Shown here: piece by piece, positions 12,100 through 23,760 of the stretch
Position numbering within the stretch: position 1 is the stretch's first letter
Layout: every line of letters begins with the position of its first letter
From: Lingula anatina
Lineage: Eukaryota > Brachiopoda > Lingulata > Lingulida > Lingulidae
Direction of reading: 5' to 3'
Assembly (NCBI RefSeq): GCF_001039355.2
Contig: NW_019775996.1
Location: 62,001 to 126,000, forward strand
DNA length: 64,000 nucleotides
Made by a program: the position numbers and the translations under genes
Notes under the pieces: generated by a model
Databases searched by the model: none
What the model was told of the DNA's origin: nothing
What the model saw: only the letters and a program-made list of their open reading frames with translations

Positions 12100-12244
12100 A
12101 AGAATGCAGATATATCACGCTTGCCTTCATTTGAATCCTGGTGACGTAAATGCAGGCGAGTTGATCGCTAACGACAGAGACGCAGTGTGGCTTAATTTCA
12201 CAGTGCAAGCGTCTCACAGTACAATCTTAGAGAGCACTTCACCG
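12100..12244 (+). other. Probable 5' untranslated exon of acyltransferase copy 1
   Basis: A segment ending in the donor CACCG|GTAAGTA at 12244 has a homologue at about 20085-20178 before copy 3 (shared GAGTTGATCG and ACGACAGAGACGCA). Both lie 250-300 bp before a conserved CTACAG acceptor next to the coding exon. This suggests an untranslated first exon. The left boundary is a guess. Confidence 0.4.
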
Positions 12245-12567
12245 GTAAGTACTAACAGTAGGACAGTTTATATCACATACGAGTGTCTGCTTAAAACTAA
12301 ATTGATTTCAGATTTTAAAACACCTTTTTTTTTAGAAGAAATGGTTAAATCCATCAATTTGAGAGGAAGTTGGTCGGTTGATCAGTTAGTCAAGCAGTTA
12401 TTCAGTCTAGTCAGTGGCTGAGTATGTTTTTGTGCATGATCCCTGCACCGCCCCGTTTCACTGCTTGCCAATCTTAAAAATGTTTTCTTTGAAATCTACA
12501 GAAAGTGACGCGTATCGACTTACCTACCCATTTACCCGTCATAACAGTTCAAGAGACCACGTCCATA

Positions 12568-13965
12568 ATGGCAAATAACATTATTCGCCCACTTGGACGT
12601 GTGGAAACCGACTGCGCTTTGATGCATGAGGAAAACGTCAATACAGTTGCTTTTACCACGTGGATCACCTCAAAAAGGTTGATAACAGATGGTGTCTGGA
12701 AACAGTGTCTCAGGCAACTGCAAGGAGACATTCCGCATCTTCGATTGGTCATAGTTTGGCACGAAGGGAAGAGGCACTTCAAGTATATGGACATCCCTCG
12801 TGTAAACATCGAGTTTGTTAAAGGGACGGCAGAAGATGACTGGGAAAGGGTCCACGAGGATATGATGCGCGTGAGCTTTGACACAGCCAATGGTCCGCTT
12901 TGGAGGGTGAAAGTAGTGCGCATGCCCAAACGAAATGGTGACTCGACAACAGAGGGATACGCCGTAAATGAAAACGACCTTTTTAACAGCGTAGTCGTGT
13001 TTGGGATTCATCACTCTATCATGGATGGAATCTCGAATCTATTTATGTTACGCAGGCTAATTGTTATCCTGAACGCCGCCATGTTGGGTGTGTCCTGTGA
13101 GGATGGCGATGCCGTGATGCTTCAGCCAGCTTTGGAAGATCTCTTGCCACGTGATAAAATGGCATATAATTGGCGAGATTACATCCAAGTAGCAATTTTA
13201 AAGTTTATGGAGTGGTTTCCAAGGAAGAGTCTTTATATGAAGCGATTCCTGCCACCGACTGCAGTAGGTGATACGTACACAAAAACAGTGGCAGTTGAAT
13301 TTTCAATTTCAGAAACTGAGAGATTTATAGCGAAATGTAAGGATAATGGGACAACTGTCCATGGTGCCTTCTTTGCCGCTGCATCCATGGCCATGGCCAG
13401 TCTGCTAAATGATGGAAAACCACCCAGCGTTTTGAACATAGGTGCTACCTGCGCTGTTAACATGCGGCGTTTTCTTCCACCAAAATAAAACGCTGCTTTT
13501 GGCCTTTTGGCTTGGATACCTGCTGTCACATTAATGACTCCAACCACTGTGGCGTATTCTGTCTTATGGAGACTTGCAAAGAATGCTACCCAAGTTGTTC
13601 ACTCCGCACTAAGAAATGGTGACGTCACGCAGTCTTATAAAATAGAGAAATACATGGGTGACGACAACGTGAGGCGTATGCTAGCCAACCCGGATTGTTC
13701 ATTGGACTTTTTAATGTCCAATATCGGAGACTTTGACAAGTTATGTCCTCCTGGTGAAGAAAACGACGAGGTCCACGCTACAAGAATTGTCACGTCCACC
13801 GCATCGCGTAGGTATCCTGCGCCTTTTCTGCACTTTCTGCACAAATTCCGAGGTCGATTCTGCTACAATCTCGACTACTGCACCAACAGGGTGAGTGATA
13901 CCAACGCCCAGAAATACGCTGAGCTGACCGTGGAGTTGATGAAGATGGCAGCAGGAGACGAATAG
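12568..13965 (+). pseudogene. HxxxD-type acyltransferase, copy 1, with premature stop
   Basis: The reading frame opens at MANNIIRPLG (ATG 12568) and continues to 13965 in a single frame, except for a TAA at 13486-13488 after FLPPK where copies 2 and 3 read PPEF or PPEL. The protein carries the HHSIMDG motif (about residues 148-154). This is the HHxxxDG catalytic signature of the condensation/alcohol-acetyltransferase fold, whose members move acyl groups from CoA or carrier thioesters. A 306-residue product would keep the HHxxxDG half and lose the C-terminal third. Without the stop it would match the 466-residue copy 2. The acceptor CTACAG just upstream (about 12501) is intact. It is probably a recent pseudogene, although a sequencing error cannot be excluded. 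Confidence 0.7.
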
Positions 13966-14443
13966 ACATAGAGATGATTGGAATTAAGTTTTTCTGTTTT
14001 GCCCTATTTGAATTTGAGAAAAAAAAAAACAACTAAGTTAATATAAGTGACTGAGTTAATATAGGCATTTCAAGCTGAGTGTGAGGTGCTGCGACGGTAT
14101 GGGGCAGAGAACGACCAAAATGCAGCTTAGGAGTTGTACTGGTGTATAAGTTTGGCATCTGGCACAAAATATCACAGTGTTTATGAATATTTGAAGATGA
14201 ATATTTTGAATTATAAAGCTTCTTTTGCTATTTGCCTAGTACCAATAGTGTCCAATAGTCATGGAACTTTGGACATTGATACTTTATACTAATTAAGCAA
14301 ATTCAATTGCGTCCACACAGGTGATGGTGTGTACTGCATGAATGAAATTATTACTAACTAATTATAATTTTGTATAACTAACCTCATGTAAGCCAGAGTT
14401 TTGGTATGATGATTCCTTGTATTATCCATGCAATAAGCGTTGT

Positions 14444-14501
<58 letters not shown>

Positions 14502-15207
14502 GGCCACATATGGTAAGATGCACACGATATTATCATCTGTTTGCACACTGGATTCATTGTTTTGCAAATAGAGATGAAAATAATGAAAAATAGTCAATTT
14601 CAGACAGAGTCAAGAGGCAAAACGGAGGACGAGTAGTTTATTAAAATATTGACAGTAACATCAAAGTAAACCCTTAGAAAATTGTGAAATATTTACAGAA
14701 AATAATCATATATTCTTACAACTTTACTTATCTCATCATCAAATAGTTTACGAAGCTGAATATCTGCGTATCCTTAGTTTACTTGAGATCGTTTTAAAAC
14801 GTACATGAAGTCTTTATTTATTTGCTGAAATATTTCAAAAGGGACTTTTTTTGTCTTCTTAATAACAAACCTTTTAATACCATTCATCCACTCGTGCAAA
14901 AGCATTACTAAAGTGGACTTCAGTTTGGAAGTACGTGGCCACACCCTACCATGTATAACGGGTAGTAAATTGTGATATGAGAGGTCCACACCCACTGTCA
15001 GCCTGGAGATGACGCTGAACATTTGGCTGATATATACATTACGTGTCCTTTCAGGTTTTATTTTTTTTTAACTTGGCACAAACGTTATTTGAACTAAGCA
15101 GATCATTTTCAATGCAAATTTCAACACTTGTTGCTAGGGTAATATATATGCTATCTAGCAAATGTGGTTTAGGTTAATTTGGGTTTTAATGGCCGCAAAA
15201 TAGTCTA
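13966..15207. other. 3' flank of acyltransferase copy 1, no gene seen
   Basis: This stretch aligns by eye with 17970-19320 downstream of copy 2, with shared blocks such as GATGAATATTTTGAAT and CACACCCACTGTCAGCCTGG. The duplicated unit is therefore several kilobases long, not just the gene. It contains an (AT)n tract at 14446-14499. Confidence 0.6.
14446..14499. repeat. (AT)n microsatellite
   Basis: About 26 AT units, absent from the equivalent place downstream of copy 2. Confidence 0.95.
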
Positions 15208-16035
15208 NNNNNNNNNNNNNNNNNNNNNNNNNNNNNNNNNNNNNNNNNNNNNNNNNNNNNNNNNNNNNNNNNNNNNNNNNNNNNNNNNNNNNNNNNNNNN
15301 NNNNNNNNNNNNNNNNNNNNNNNNNNNNNNNNNNNNNNNNNNNNNNNNNNNNNNNNNNNNNNNNNNNNNNNNNNNNNNNNNNNNNNNNNNNNNNNNNNNN
15401 NNNNNNNNNNNNNNNNNNNNNNNNNNNNNNNNNNNNNNNNNNNNNNNNNNNNNNNNNNNNNNNNNNNNNNNNNNNNNNNNNNNNNNNNNNNNNNNNNNNN
15501 NNNNNNNNNNNNNNNNNNNNNNNNNNNNNNNNNNNNNNNNNNNNNNNNNNNNNNNNNNNNNNNNNNNNNNNNNNNNNNNNNNNNNNNNNNNNNNNNNNNN
15601 NNNNNNNNNNNNNNNNNNNNNNNNNNNNNNNNNNNNNNNNNNNNNNNNNNNNNNNNNNNNNNNNNNNNNNNNNNNNNNNNNNNNNNNNNNNNNNNNNNNN
15701 NNNNNNNNNNNNNNNNNNNNNNNNNNNNNNNNNNNNNNNNNNNNNNNNNNNNNNNNNNNNNNNNNNNNNNNNNNNNNNNNNNNNNNNNNNNNNNNNNNNN
15801 NNNNNNNNNNNNNNNNNNNNNNNNNNNNNNNNNNNNNNNNNNNNNNNNNNNNNNNNNNNNNNNNNNNNNNNNNNNNNNNNNNNNNNNNNNNNNNNNNNNN
15901 NNNNNNNNNNNNNNNNNNNNNNNNNNNNNNNNNNNNNNNNNNNNNNNNNNNNNNNNNNNNNNNNNNNNNNNNNNNNNNNNNNNNNNNNNNNNNNNNNNNN
16001 NNNNNNNNNNNNNNNNNNNNNNNNNNNNNNNNNNN
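15208..16035. other. Assembly gap (828 N)
   Basis: A run of N between acyltransferase copies 1 and 2. The 5' untranslated exon of copy 2 should lie inside it, because the sequence resumes at 16036 just before a GTAGGT donor homologous to the one at about 20179. Confidence 0.95.
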
Positions 16036-16146
16036 TATAAGGGTAGGTACCCCTAATAGGAAGGTTTCCACCTCATTCAAGTAGATTACTTATTAGTATA
16101 TCATATCACATAACAGTGCTGACAAATATATTATTATAATTTACAT

Positions 16147-16266
16147 AAAAATTATCAAACACAAGCCTAAATATTTCCATACCGTTAGCATACGGCCAAC
16201 CCGGTAGAAGGCCTTTGGCCGTAAGCTAATGAGACGGAAATATTTAGGCTTGTGTTCGATAATTTT
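16147..16266. mobile_element. Snap-back hairpin element
   Basis: Arms of about 52 bp (16147-16199 and 16215-16266) are nearly perfect reverse complements, differing at a handful of positions, around a 15-bp loop. The DNA or its transcript would fold into one long hairpin. It lies in the intron before acyltransferase copy 2 and is not seen before copy 3. This is the shape of a short foldback MITE or a hairpin precursor. Confidence 0.7.
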
Positions 16267-16568
16267 CTTGTATGATACAACTACCAAGCTAATGAACATT
16301 TTGTTTATGCTTTTTTAATTGAATGAATTCATCAGTGTGAGAATTGAAAGGTCGATTAGTTAGAAAAGCACTGAGTCACTCGATCTTGCCAGTACCTCAA
16401 TGAATTGAACGTTTATTTCAAGGCATTTTGCATGTTCCCTGTACCTCCCTGTTGCACTGCTGACCAATTTCAACAATGCATTTTTCTAGATCTATGGTAA
16501 GAGAACCTGCCGACTTATTTATTCAGTAACGTGGCTCTGACATAGCAGTTCAAGAAACCACGTCCATA

Positions 16569-17969
16569 ATGGCAAATAACATTATCCGCCCACTTGGACG
16601 TGTGGAAACCGACTGCGCTTTGATGCATGAGGAAAACGTCAATACAGTTGCTTTTACCACGTGGATCACCTCCAAAAGGTTTATAACAGATGACGTATGG
16701 ACACAGTGTCTCGGCCAACTGCAAGCAGCCATTCCGCCTCTTCGCCTGTCTTTAGTTTGGCACGAAGGGAAAATGCACTTCAAGTATATGGACACCCCTC
16801 GTGTAGACTTCAAGCTGATTGAAGGGAGGACAGAAGATGACTGGGAAAAGGTCCACGAGGATATGATGCGAATGTTGTTTGACACAGCAAATGGCCCACT
16901 TTGGAGGGTGAGAATAGTGAGCATGCCACAACGAAATGCTGACTCAACAATGAAGGGGAACGTAAATGAAAACGACCTGTTTAACAGCGTGGTAGTGTTT
17001 GGAATTCATCACTCTATCATGGATGGAATCTCGAATCTATTTATGCTACACAGGCTAATTAATATCCTAAACGCAGCCGTGTTGGGTGTGAAATGTGAAG
17101 ATGGCGATACCATGATGCTTCATCCAGCTTTGGAAGATCTCTTGCCAAAAGATGAAATGGCATTTAGTTGGCGAGATTATCTTCAAATAGCAAAAGCAAA
17201 GTTTATGGAGTGGTTTCCAAGCAAGAGCCTTTATATGAAACGATTCCTGCCGCCGACTGCAGTAGGTGATACGTATACAAAAACAGTGGCGGTTGAATTT
17301 TCAATTCCAGAAACGGAGAGAATTCTAGCAAAATGTAAGGATCATGGGACAACTGTTCATGGCGTCTTCTTTGCCGCTGCATCCATGGCCATAGCCAGTC
17401 TGGTAAATGATGGAAAACCACCCAGCGTTTTGAACATAGATTCTACCCACGCTGTTAACATGCGGCGTTTTCTTCCACCCGAATTTAACGCTGCTTTTGG
17501 CCTTTTGGTTTGGACACCTGCTGTCACATTAATAACTCCAACCACTGTGGCGTATTCTGCCTTATGGAGACTTGCAAAGAATGCAACCCAAATTGTTCAC
17601 TCCGCACTTAGAAATGGAGACGTCACGCAGTCTTATAAAATAGAGAAATACATGGGTGACGACAGCGTGAAGCGCATGCTAGCCTATCCGGATTGTACAA
17701 TGGAATTTTTTATGTCCAATATCGGAGACTGTGACAAGTTATGTCCTCCTGGTAGACACGACGATGAGGTCCACGCTACAAGAATCGTCACGTCCACCGC
17801 ATTACGTAGGTATCCTGCGCCTTTTGTGCACTATCTGCACAAATTCCGAGGTCGGTTTTGCTACAACCTAGACTACTGCACCAACAGGGTGAGTGATACG
17901 AACGCCCACAAATACGCTGAGCAGACCGTGGAGTTGATGAAGATGGAAGCAGGAGATGAACAGACATAG
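16569..17969 (+). CDS. HxxxD-type acyltransferase, copy 2 (intact)
   Basis: A single open exon of 466 codons starts at MANNIIRPLG; an in-frame TAA a short distance upstream supports this ATG. The catalytic signature HHSIMDG lies at residues 147-153, the usual place near one third of the length for the condensation, alcohol-acetyltransferase and wax-ester-synthase superfamily. FSIPETERILAKCKDHGTT and NMRRFLPPEF are strongly shared with the other copies. No signal peptide or membrane helix is apparent, so it is probably cytosolic. The substrate cannot be told from the sequence. The intron acceptor conserved before copies 1 and 3 (CTACAG|AAAG) reads CTATGGTAAG here, so splicing of the 5' exon may use another site or be lost. 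It is one of three tandem copies. Confidence 0.75.
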   Translation: MANNIIRPLGRVETDCALMHEENVNTVAFTTWITSKRFITDDVWTQCLGQLQAAIPPLRLSLVWHEGKMHFKYMDTPRVDFKLIEGRTEDDWEKVHEDMMRMLFDTANGPLWRVRIVSMPQRNADSTMKGNVNENDLFNSVVVFGIHHSIMDGISNLFMLHRLINILNAAVLGVKCEDGDTMMLHPALEDLLPKDEMAFSWRDYLQIAKAKFMEWFPSKSLYMKRFLPPTAVGDTYTKTVAVEFSIPETERILAKCKDHGTTVHGVFFAAASMAIASLVNDGKPPSVLNIDSTHAVNMRRFLPPEFNAAFGLLVWTPAVTLITPTTVAYSALWRLAKNATQIVHSALRNGDVTQSYKIEKYMGDDSVKRMLAYPDCTMEFFMSNIGDCDKLCPPGRHDDEVHATRIVTSTALRRYPAPFVHYLHKFRGRFCYNLDYCTNRVSDTNAHKYAEQTVELMKMEAGDEQT

Positions 17970-20084
17970 AGATGGTTTGAATTAAAAAGGTTGTCTGTTT
18001 TGCCCTATTTGAATTTGAGGGGAAAAAAACATTTAAGCAACTGAGTAAGTAAAGGCCTTCCACGCTTACTGTGAGATGCTGCGACAGCTTGGGGCAGAGA
18101 AGGACTAAAATGCAGCGTAGGAGGTGTATTGGTATATAAGTTGGGCTTCTGGCACAAAATATCAAAGTGGAGTGCAAATCAAAGAAGACAATAATAGTAA
18201 TAATAATAAACAATTCCCAAATCATCATGGTGTTTTCACACGCTCATCTCTTTGGACAGATGGGGCATGTTTTTCAGACGGCCATGTCAAGAGGCTGATT
18301 AGAGAGAGGACATTTAAGAACGTGCAAATATTATGTCATGTAAGATAATCTATAACCAACTATGAGCATCCATGATATGTTACACTTTTTTATTTAATGT
18401 GGGGTTAGAAAATATAGATTACTTATGTAGGAGTACCATGACGCTTACATAATTATAAACGTTATGGTAATGTTATTGCCGGGAAGATGAATATTTTGAA
18501 TAAGAAAACCTCTTTTGATATATGACTAGTAGGCCTACCAATATTGCCCAATAGTCATGGAACATTGGTCATTGATACTTTATACTAATTAAGCATATCC
18601 AATTGCGTTCTGCATCGCATTATATATATTGAGGTGAAGGTGTGTAATGCATAAATGAGTTTATCTGTATAACTAACCTCATGTAATCTAGAATTTTGGT
18701 ATGATGATTCCATGTATTATCCATGCAATATGCGTTGTTCAATATATGTTTAATGGCCACATGGTAAGATGCACACTATATTATCATCTGTTTGCACACT
18801 GGACTCTATTCATTGTTTTGCAAATTAAGATGAAAATTATGAAAAATAGTCAATTTCAGACAGAGTCAGGAGTCGAAACGGAGGACGAGTAGTTTATGAA
18901 ATTATTGACATCATAGTAAACACTTCAAAAATTGTGAAATATTTATAAAATATAAACATATATTCCGAACACTTTACTAATTTTATCATCAAATAGATTG
19001 CAAAGCTGTAAATCTGCGTATCATGAGTTTACTTAGAATCGTTTTAAAACGTACATGAAGTCTTTATTTGTTTGCTGAAATATTTCGAAAGGGACTTTTT
19101 TTTTTTCTTTTTAATGACATGCATCCACTCGTGGAAAAAGCATTACCAAACTGGCCTTCAGGTTGGAAGTACATGGCTATATCCTACCATGTATAACGGG
19201 TAGTAAATTGTTATAAGAGTGGTCCACACCCACTGTCAGCCTGGAGATGAAACTGAGCACTTGGCTGGTGTATACTTATCACGTGTCCTTTCAGGTTTTA
19301 TTTTTTTTCAACTTGGCACAAATGTACAACATTTCTGATTTGAAATACATTCGATATTGCTGAAAAGCATACAAAATAGGGCAGGTATTGTGGCATTCAG
19401 TCTACATCATAAATTAACATGCCATGGTTATACGAGACGATAGGAATGATAAACATAAAGTGACAAAAATGGAGGCAAATGCACTGGAAGAAAGAAAATT
19501 AAATGTGACACGAACTGATCTTTTCAAAATAACGATAACAGATGTACATAAGGGCTCTGTCTATGGTTGTATTTGTTTCACTGCTTGATAGGGATAGAGG
19601 GCAAGTATTTAACGTATCGTTTCTGGCATTTTTCCACAAGATCAATTTTCGTCAGAGACAAGCTATTATCACCACATTCCTCAATCATTGTTCTATAGCC
19701 TTAGTTCCATCCCTGCAATTGGAATATGTGTTTTATACAATTTTTGATTTTTTTTTCTCACCGCCAAATAATTTAACCCACCATGTCTTTTGACACAAGG
19801 GACTTGAATATAATGCCTTTTTTATGTATGAAGTGGGAAATAGTAGTAGATAGCAGGTTGTGCAGATTTTGGGACATTTTTATAACGCTGATATACAGGT
19901 ACCTACAGGTTAACGTATGATAGGGTCACAGTAAATAGAGCATACCACACTTTACATCGTTGACTGTTGAATGAGACTGTGCTGTGCACCTTGTTGTCCT
20001 TTTATCTGTTTTTGAGCCTAAGTCAGGAAATCATACAGGTATATTATATGTGCCGTTATATGATATCACGTCATGTGAATATCT
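17970..20084. other. 3' flank of copy 2 and 5' flank of copy 3, no gene seen
   Basis: The first 1.3 kb mirrors the flank downstream of copy 1. Positions 19390-19540 mirror the flank before copy 1. The ORFs here are short and unrelated between copies, so they are not called. Confidence 0.55.
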
Positions 20085-20178
20085 AGGTGAGTTGATCGTT
20101 TACGACAGAGACGCAAGTTGACTTATTGTCACAGTGAAAACGTCGCACTTCGTGGAATCTTCCAAAGCGCTGTACAGG
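20085..20178 (+). other. Probable 5' untranslated exon of acyltransferase copy 3
   Basis: Homologous to 12150-12244 and followed by a GTAGGT donor at about 20179. The left edge is uncertain. Confidence 0.35.
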
Positions 20179-20548
20179 TAGGTGTTCCTAATGGGAGTGG
20201 TTTCCCCTCATTTCAGTAGATTACTTACTGGTACATCACATGAGAGTGCTGATCAACATTTTTTTTCCTTTTTAACAATGTTATTTAACTGTTTAAATTC
20301 ATCAGAGTGAGAATTGAAAGGTCGGTTAGTCAGTCAGGAAAGCATTGAATCACTCGATCTACCCAGTACCTCAATGAATTGAACGGTTATTTCAAGTCAT
20401 TTTGCATGATACCTGTACCTCTCTGTGTACTACTGACCGATTTAGACAAAATTTTCTTCTAAATCTACAGAAAGCGACGCCTGCCGACATATGTATTCAA
20501 TCACCGGTTCGTTGCTTTGAGATAACAGTTCTAGAAACCACGTCGACA

Positions 20549-21997
20549 ATGGCAAATAACATTTTCCGCCCATTAGGACGTGTGGAAACCAACTGCGCTT
20601 TGTTGCATGAAGCAAACGTCAATACAGTTGCTTTTACCACGTGGATCACCTCGAAAAGGGTGATAACAGATGACGTTTGGGAACAATGTCTCGGCCAACT
20701 GCAAAGAGACATTCCGCATCTTCAACTGGTCATAGTTTGGCAAGAAGGGAAGAGACACTTCAAGTATATGGACATCCCTCGTGTAGACTTTGAGGCTGTT
20801 GAAGCGACGACAGAAGATGACTGGGAAAGGGTCCACGAAGATATGATGCGCGTGTTGTTTGACACAGCCAATGGTCAGCTTTGGATGGTGAGAGTAGTGC
20901 GCATGCCCAAACAAAATACTGACGCAACAATGGAGGGATGCGTCGTAAATGAAAACGGCCTGTTCACAAGCGTAGTAGTGTTTGGGATCCATCACTCTAT
21001 CATGGATGGAACCTCAAATCTGATTATGTTACGAAGGCTGATTAATATCCTAAACGCCGCCACGTCGGGTGTTCCCTGTGAGAATGGCGAAGGCGTGATG
21101 CTTCAGCCAGCATTGGAAGATCTCTTGCCACAACATGAAATGGCATTTAATTGGCGAGATTACCTCGGAGTAGCAATTTTAAAGTTTATGGAGTGGTTTC
21201 CAAGCAAGAGTCTTTATATGAAGCGATTCCCGCCACCGACTGTAATAGGTCATACGTACACAAAAACAGTGGCAGTTGAATTTTCAATTTCAGAAACTGA
21301 GAGAATTCTAGCAAAATGTAAAGATCATGGGACAACTGTACATGGCGTCTTCTTTGCCGCTGCATCCATGGCTATTGCTAGTCTTATTAACGATGGTAAA
21401 CCACCCAGCTATTTAAATATAGGTTCTGTCCATTCCGTTAATATGAGGCGTTTTCTTCCACCCGAATTAAACGCTGCTTTTGGCGTTTTGATGTGGATAC
21501 CTGCTCTCACATTAATAACTCCAACAGCTGTCACGTATTCCGCCTTCTGGAAATTTGTAAAGAATGCAACCCAAGTTGTTCACTCCGCACTTAGAAATGG
21601 TGACGTCACACAGTCCTATAAAATAGCGAAATACATGGGTGACGACATCGTGAGGCGCATGCTAGCCAATCCGGATTGTTCATTGGAATTCATGACGTCC
21701 AATATCGGTGATTGTGACAAGTTATGTCCTCCTGGTGAAGAAGACGACGAGGTCCACGCTACAAGAATTGTCACGTCCTCGGCAACACGTAGGTATCCTG
21801 CACCTTTTGTGCACTTTCTGCACAAATTCCGAGGTCGATTCTGCTACAATCTCGACTACTGCACCAACAGGGTGAGTGATACGAACGCCCACAAATACGC
21901 TGAGCTGACTGTGGAGTTGATGAAAATGGCAGCAGGAGATGAGAGAGAAAAAGTGACAATTAAGAATGAACGTCTTGTTTGTTTTTCCCAATTATAA
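20549..21997 (+). CDS. HxxxD-type acyltransferase, copy 3 (intact)
   Basis: A single open exon of 482 codons starts at MANNIFRPLG. The frame is open further upstream to 20402, but the ATG shared by all three copies is preferred; the upstream part probably includes intron and untranslated exon, because a CTACAG acceptor lies near 20470. HHSIMDG lies at about residues 148-154. Compared with copy 2 it has a one-residue insertion just before the motif and a different C-terminus, reading on from AAGDE for about 17 more residues (REKVTIKN...). An AATAAA follows at 22019-22024. The family role is acyl transfer and the substrate is unknown. Divergence from copy 2 is spread over the protein, so it is an older duplicate. 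Confidence 0.75.
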   Translation: MANNIFRPLGRVETNCALLHEANVNTVAFTTWITSKRVITDDVWEQCLGQLQRDIPHLQLVIVWQEGKRHFKYMDIPRVDFEAVEATTEDDWERVHEDMMRVLFDTANGQLWMVRVVRMPKQNTDATMEGCVVNENGLFTSVVVFGIHHSIMDGTSNLIMLRRLINILNAATSGVPCENGEGVMLQPALEDLLPQHEMAFNWRDYLGVAILKFMEWFPSKSLYMKRFPPPTVIGHTYTKTVAVEFSISETERILAKCKDHGTTVHGVFFAAASMAIASLINDGKPPSYLNIGSVHSVNMRRFLPPELNAAFGVLMWIPALTLITPTAVTYSAFWKFVKNATQVVHSALRNGDVTQSYKIAKYMGDDIVRRMLANPDCSLEFMTSNIGDCDKLCPPGEEDDEVHATRIVTSSATRRYPAPFVHFLHKFRGRFCYNLDYCTNRVSDTNAHKYAELTVELMKMAAGDEREKVTIKNERLVCFSQL

Positions 21998-22018
21998 ATT
22001 GACAAAAATATAAATACA

Positions 22019-22024
22019 AATAAA
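22019..22024 (+). terminator. Polyadenylation signal AATAAA
   Basis: AATAAA 22 bp after the stop of acyltransferase copy 3. Confidence 0.5.
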
Positions 22025-23628
22025 GCTTGGGTCACACTGCGCTGGCAACCTTTTGACAACTTTTTAGCAACCAAAAAATCTGGCGGTTGCCTGCGATCGT
22101 TTTGTGAGCTAAATGACAAGCGTTGGTATATTTTGAGCGGCAAATAGTCGCAAACTAGTTGCAATATGTTGGAGAATCCAAGACCTCATTCAACGTATAG
22201 GTTACCAGTCGCACACTGTGTGTCGATCGATATACAACCTTTCAGCGGCCAGTTGATGATTGAAGACCGGTTTCAGGACTGAAGCCATTGATTGCAGACT
22301 GGTAACCTCAACATACTATGTACTGGTATGTTTCCAAATTTTGACGGTGGTAGCTTTTACATCAATTCCCCTCTCAGAAGACAAAGAGAAAATCGTTCTA
22401 GATAAATGGCACCTTCACGATTTCCAGTGAAACCTGGGATTTGGGTTAGTGTTATTACACCTTTTGATCAATTTACAATTGTAAGCAAACAACCCTTACT
22501 ATATAGCTACATAACAACTTTTTGTAACAAGCATTGTAATAATGGTAAAAAAAAATATAATAATAAATTTAAATATATTTTAATTCTTGTTAATGAAGCT
22601 TCATACATCCCATATTGGTATTTCGCATAAACACTTGATCTCTTTGGGAATCGCAAGGCCTGTGCTGGTGTCGGTCACACTGAAAAAAAAAGCAGCTTGT
22701 CACTATCTCTGGTTGCTATATGGTCGGCAATCAGTTGCTGCAACTCGCAAAGTGGTACAAAAAGAACGCTTGGTAAATTTATAGTCGTGCCGGTTTTCGG
22801 TGCTGAATTGAAAACCTGCAGGCGATATAAAAATGGACTGTTAATCACTATTATGTTTGACAATAAAGTACATTGACTTAGTTTCTGTTGACCAATGGTA
22901 TTGTTGGTTATAAATATAAAAAAAGTTATTTTTTAATTGTATTAAAATGGACATTCTATTCGTGCTTTCCACTTGTCAAATGTTACTTATTTGGCATACT
23001 TGTACTTGCCAAATGCGATAACAATTTTTCAAAACGTTTGACTATTATGAAAATTTTACTCATTTGAACTTACTTTAATTACATGTATAAACAACATTTA
23101 GCAACCATTAAGGGTGTAATTATTAATTTTGTAATATTTTTTTACAAAGTGATCTAGACAATAAATTGACGTTTGTATTTTTCTCAATTGATTCGTGTAA
23201 GAAATGCATTGTCACTCACATAAAAATTGGCATCGTTTCAGCGAAAAGTGTCTTCTTTTTTGTGTCACGTTTTTGCTTTTTATTCACTTATTACGAATAT
23301 TGCTTTGCCATGCAGGGGCACAGTTTAACGGCCGTATAGGAAAGATAGCATTTAAAGACTGGCTGCTGTAACATTATAATACAATGACAAACTGTCACCG
23401 TGGGTCAACCGTGTTATACATGTATCTTCTGACTCTAAAACTCCACAGACTGGAGAGAAACGACCAAACCTGTACATTTATAATTCTACAGAAATAGAGA
23501 CATTTTTTGCTCTGTTTAATAATTACATGAAAACTGTTTGTGGCAAAGAGAGTCACCGGGATATTTGTCATGGATAAGGCTAATATATTATAATAACACA
23601 ATGAAAATTAACTGAAAAGAAAGATGTA
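22025..23628. other. Intergenic, no gene seen
   Basis: AT-rich with only short ORFs. GGTCACACTG occurs in the same orientation near 22029 and 22673 beside sequences rich in TTGC/GCAA words. This may be a degraded transposon, but no paired inverted ends were found. Confidence 0.45.
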
Positions 23629-23634
23629 TTTATT
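23629..23634 (-). terminator. Polyadenylation signal (minus strand)
   Basis: TTTATT on the plus strand, which is AATAAA on the minus strand, about 130 bp past the stop of the aminotransferase at 23761. Confidence 0.45.
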
Positions 23635-23760
23635 AAAGGTGGGGGTATATGATGTATATGTCAATCACACATTAGCTGAGTATGAAATGCAACGCTGTGG
23701 GTCTATCAGTTACAGTCAGCTTCTTTAGCACCAAACAAGGTTTTGATACCAGGAACAAAA

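Noticed and set aside
15179-16084. Long ORFs across the N gap
   Set aside because: They consist almost entirely of N-derived X residues.
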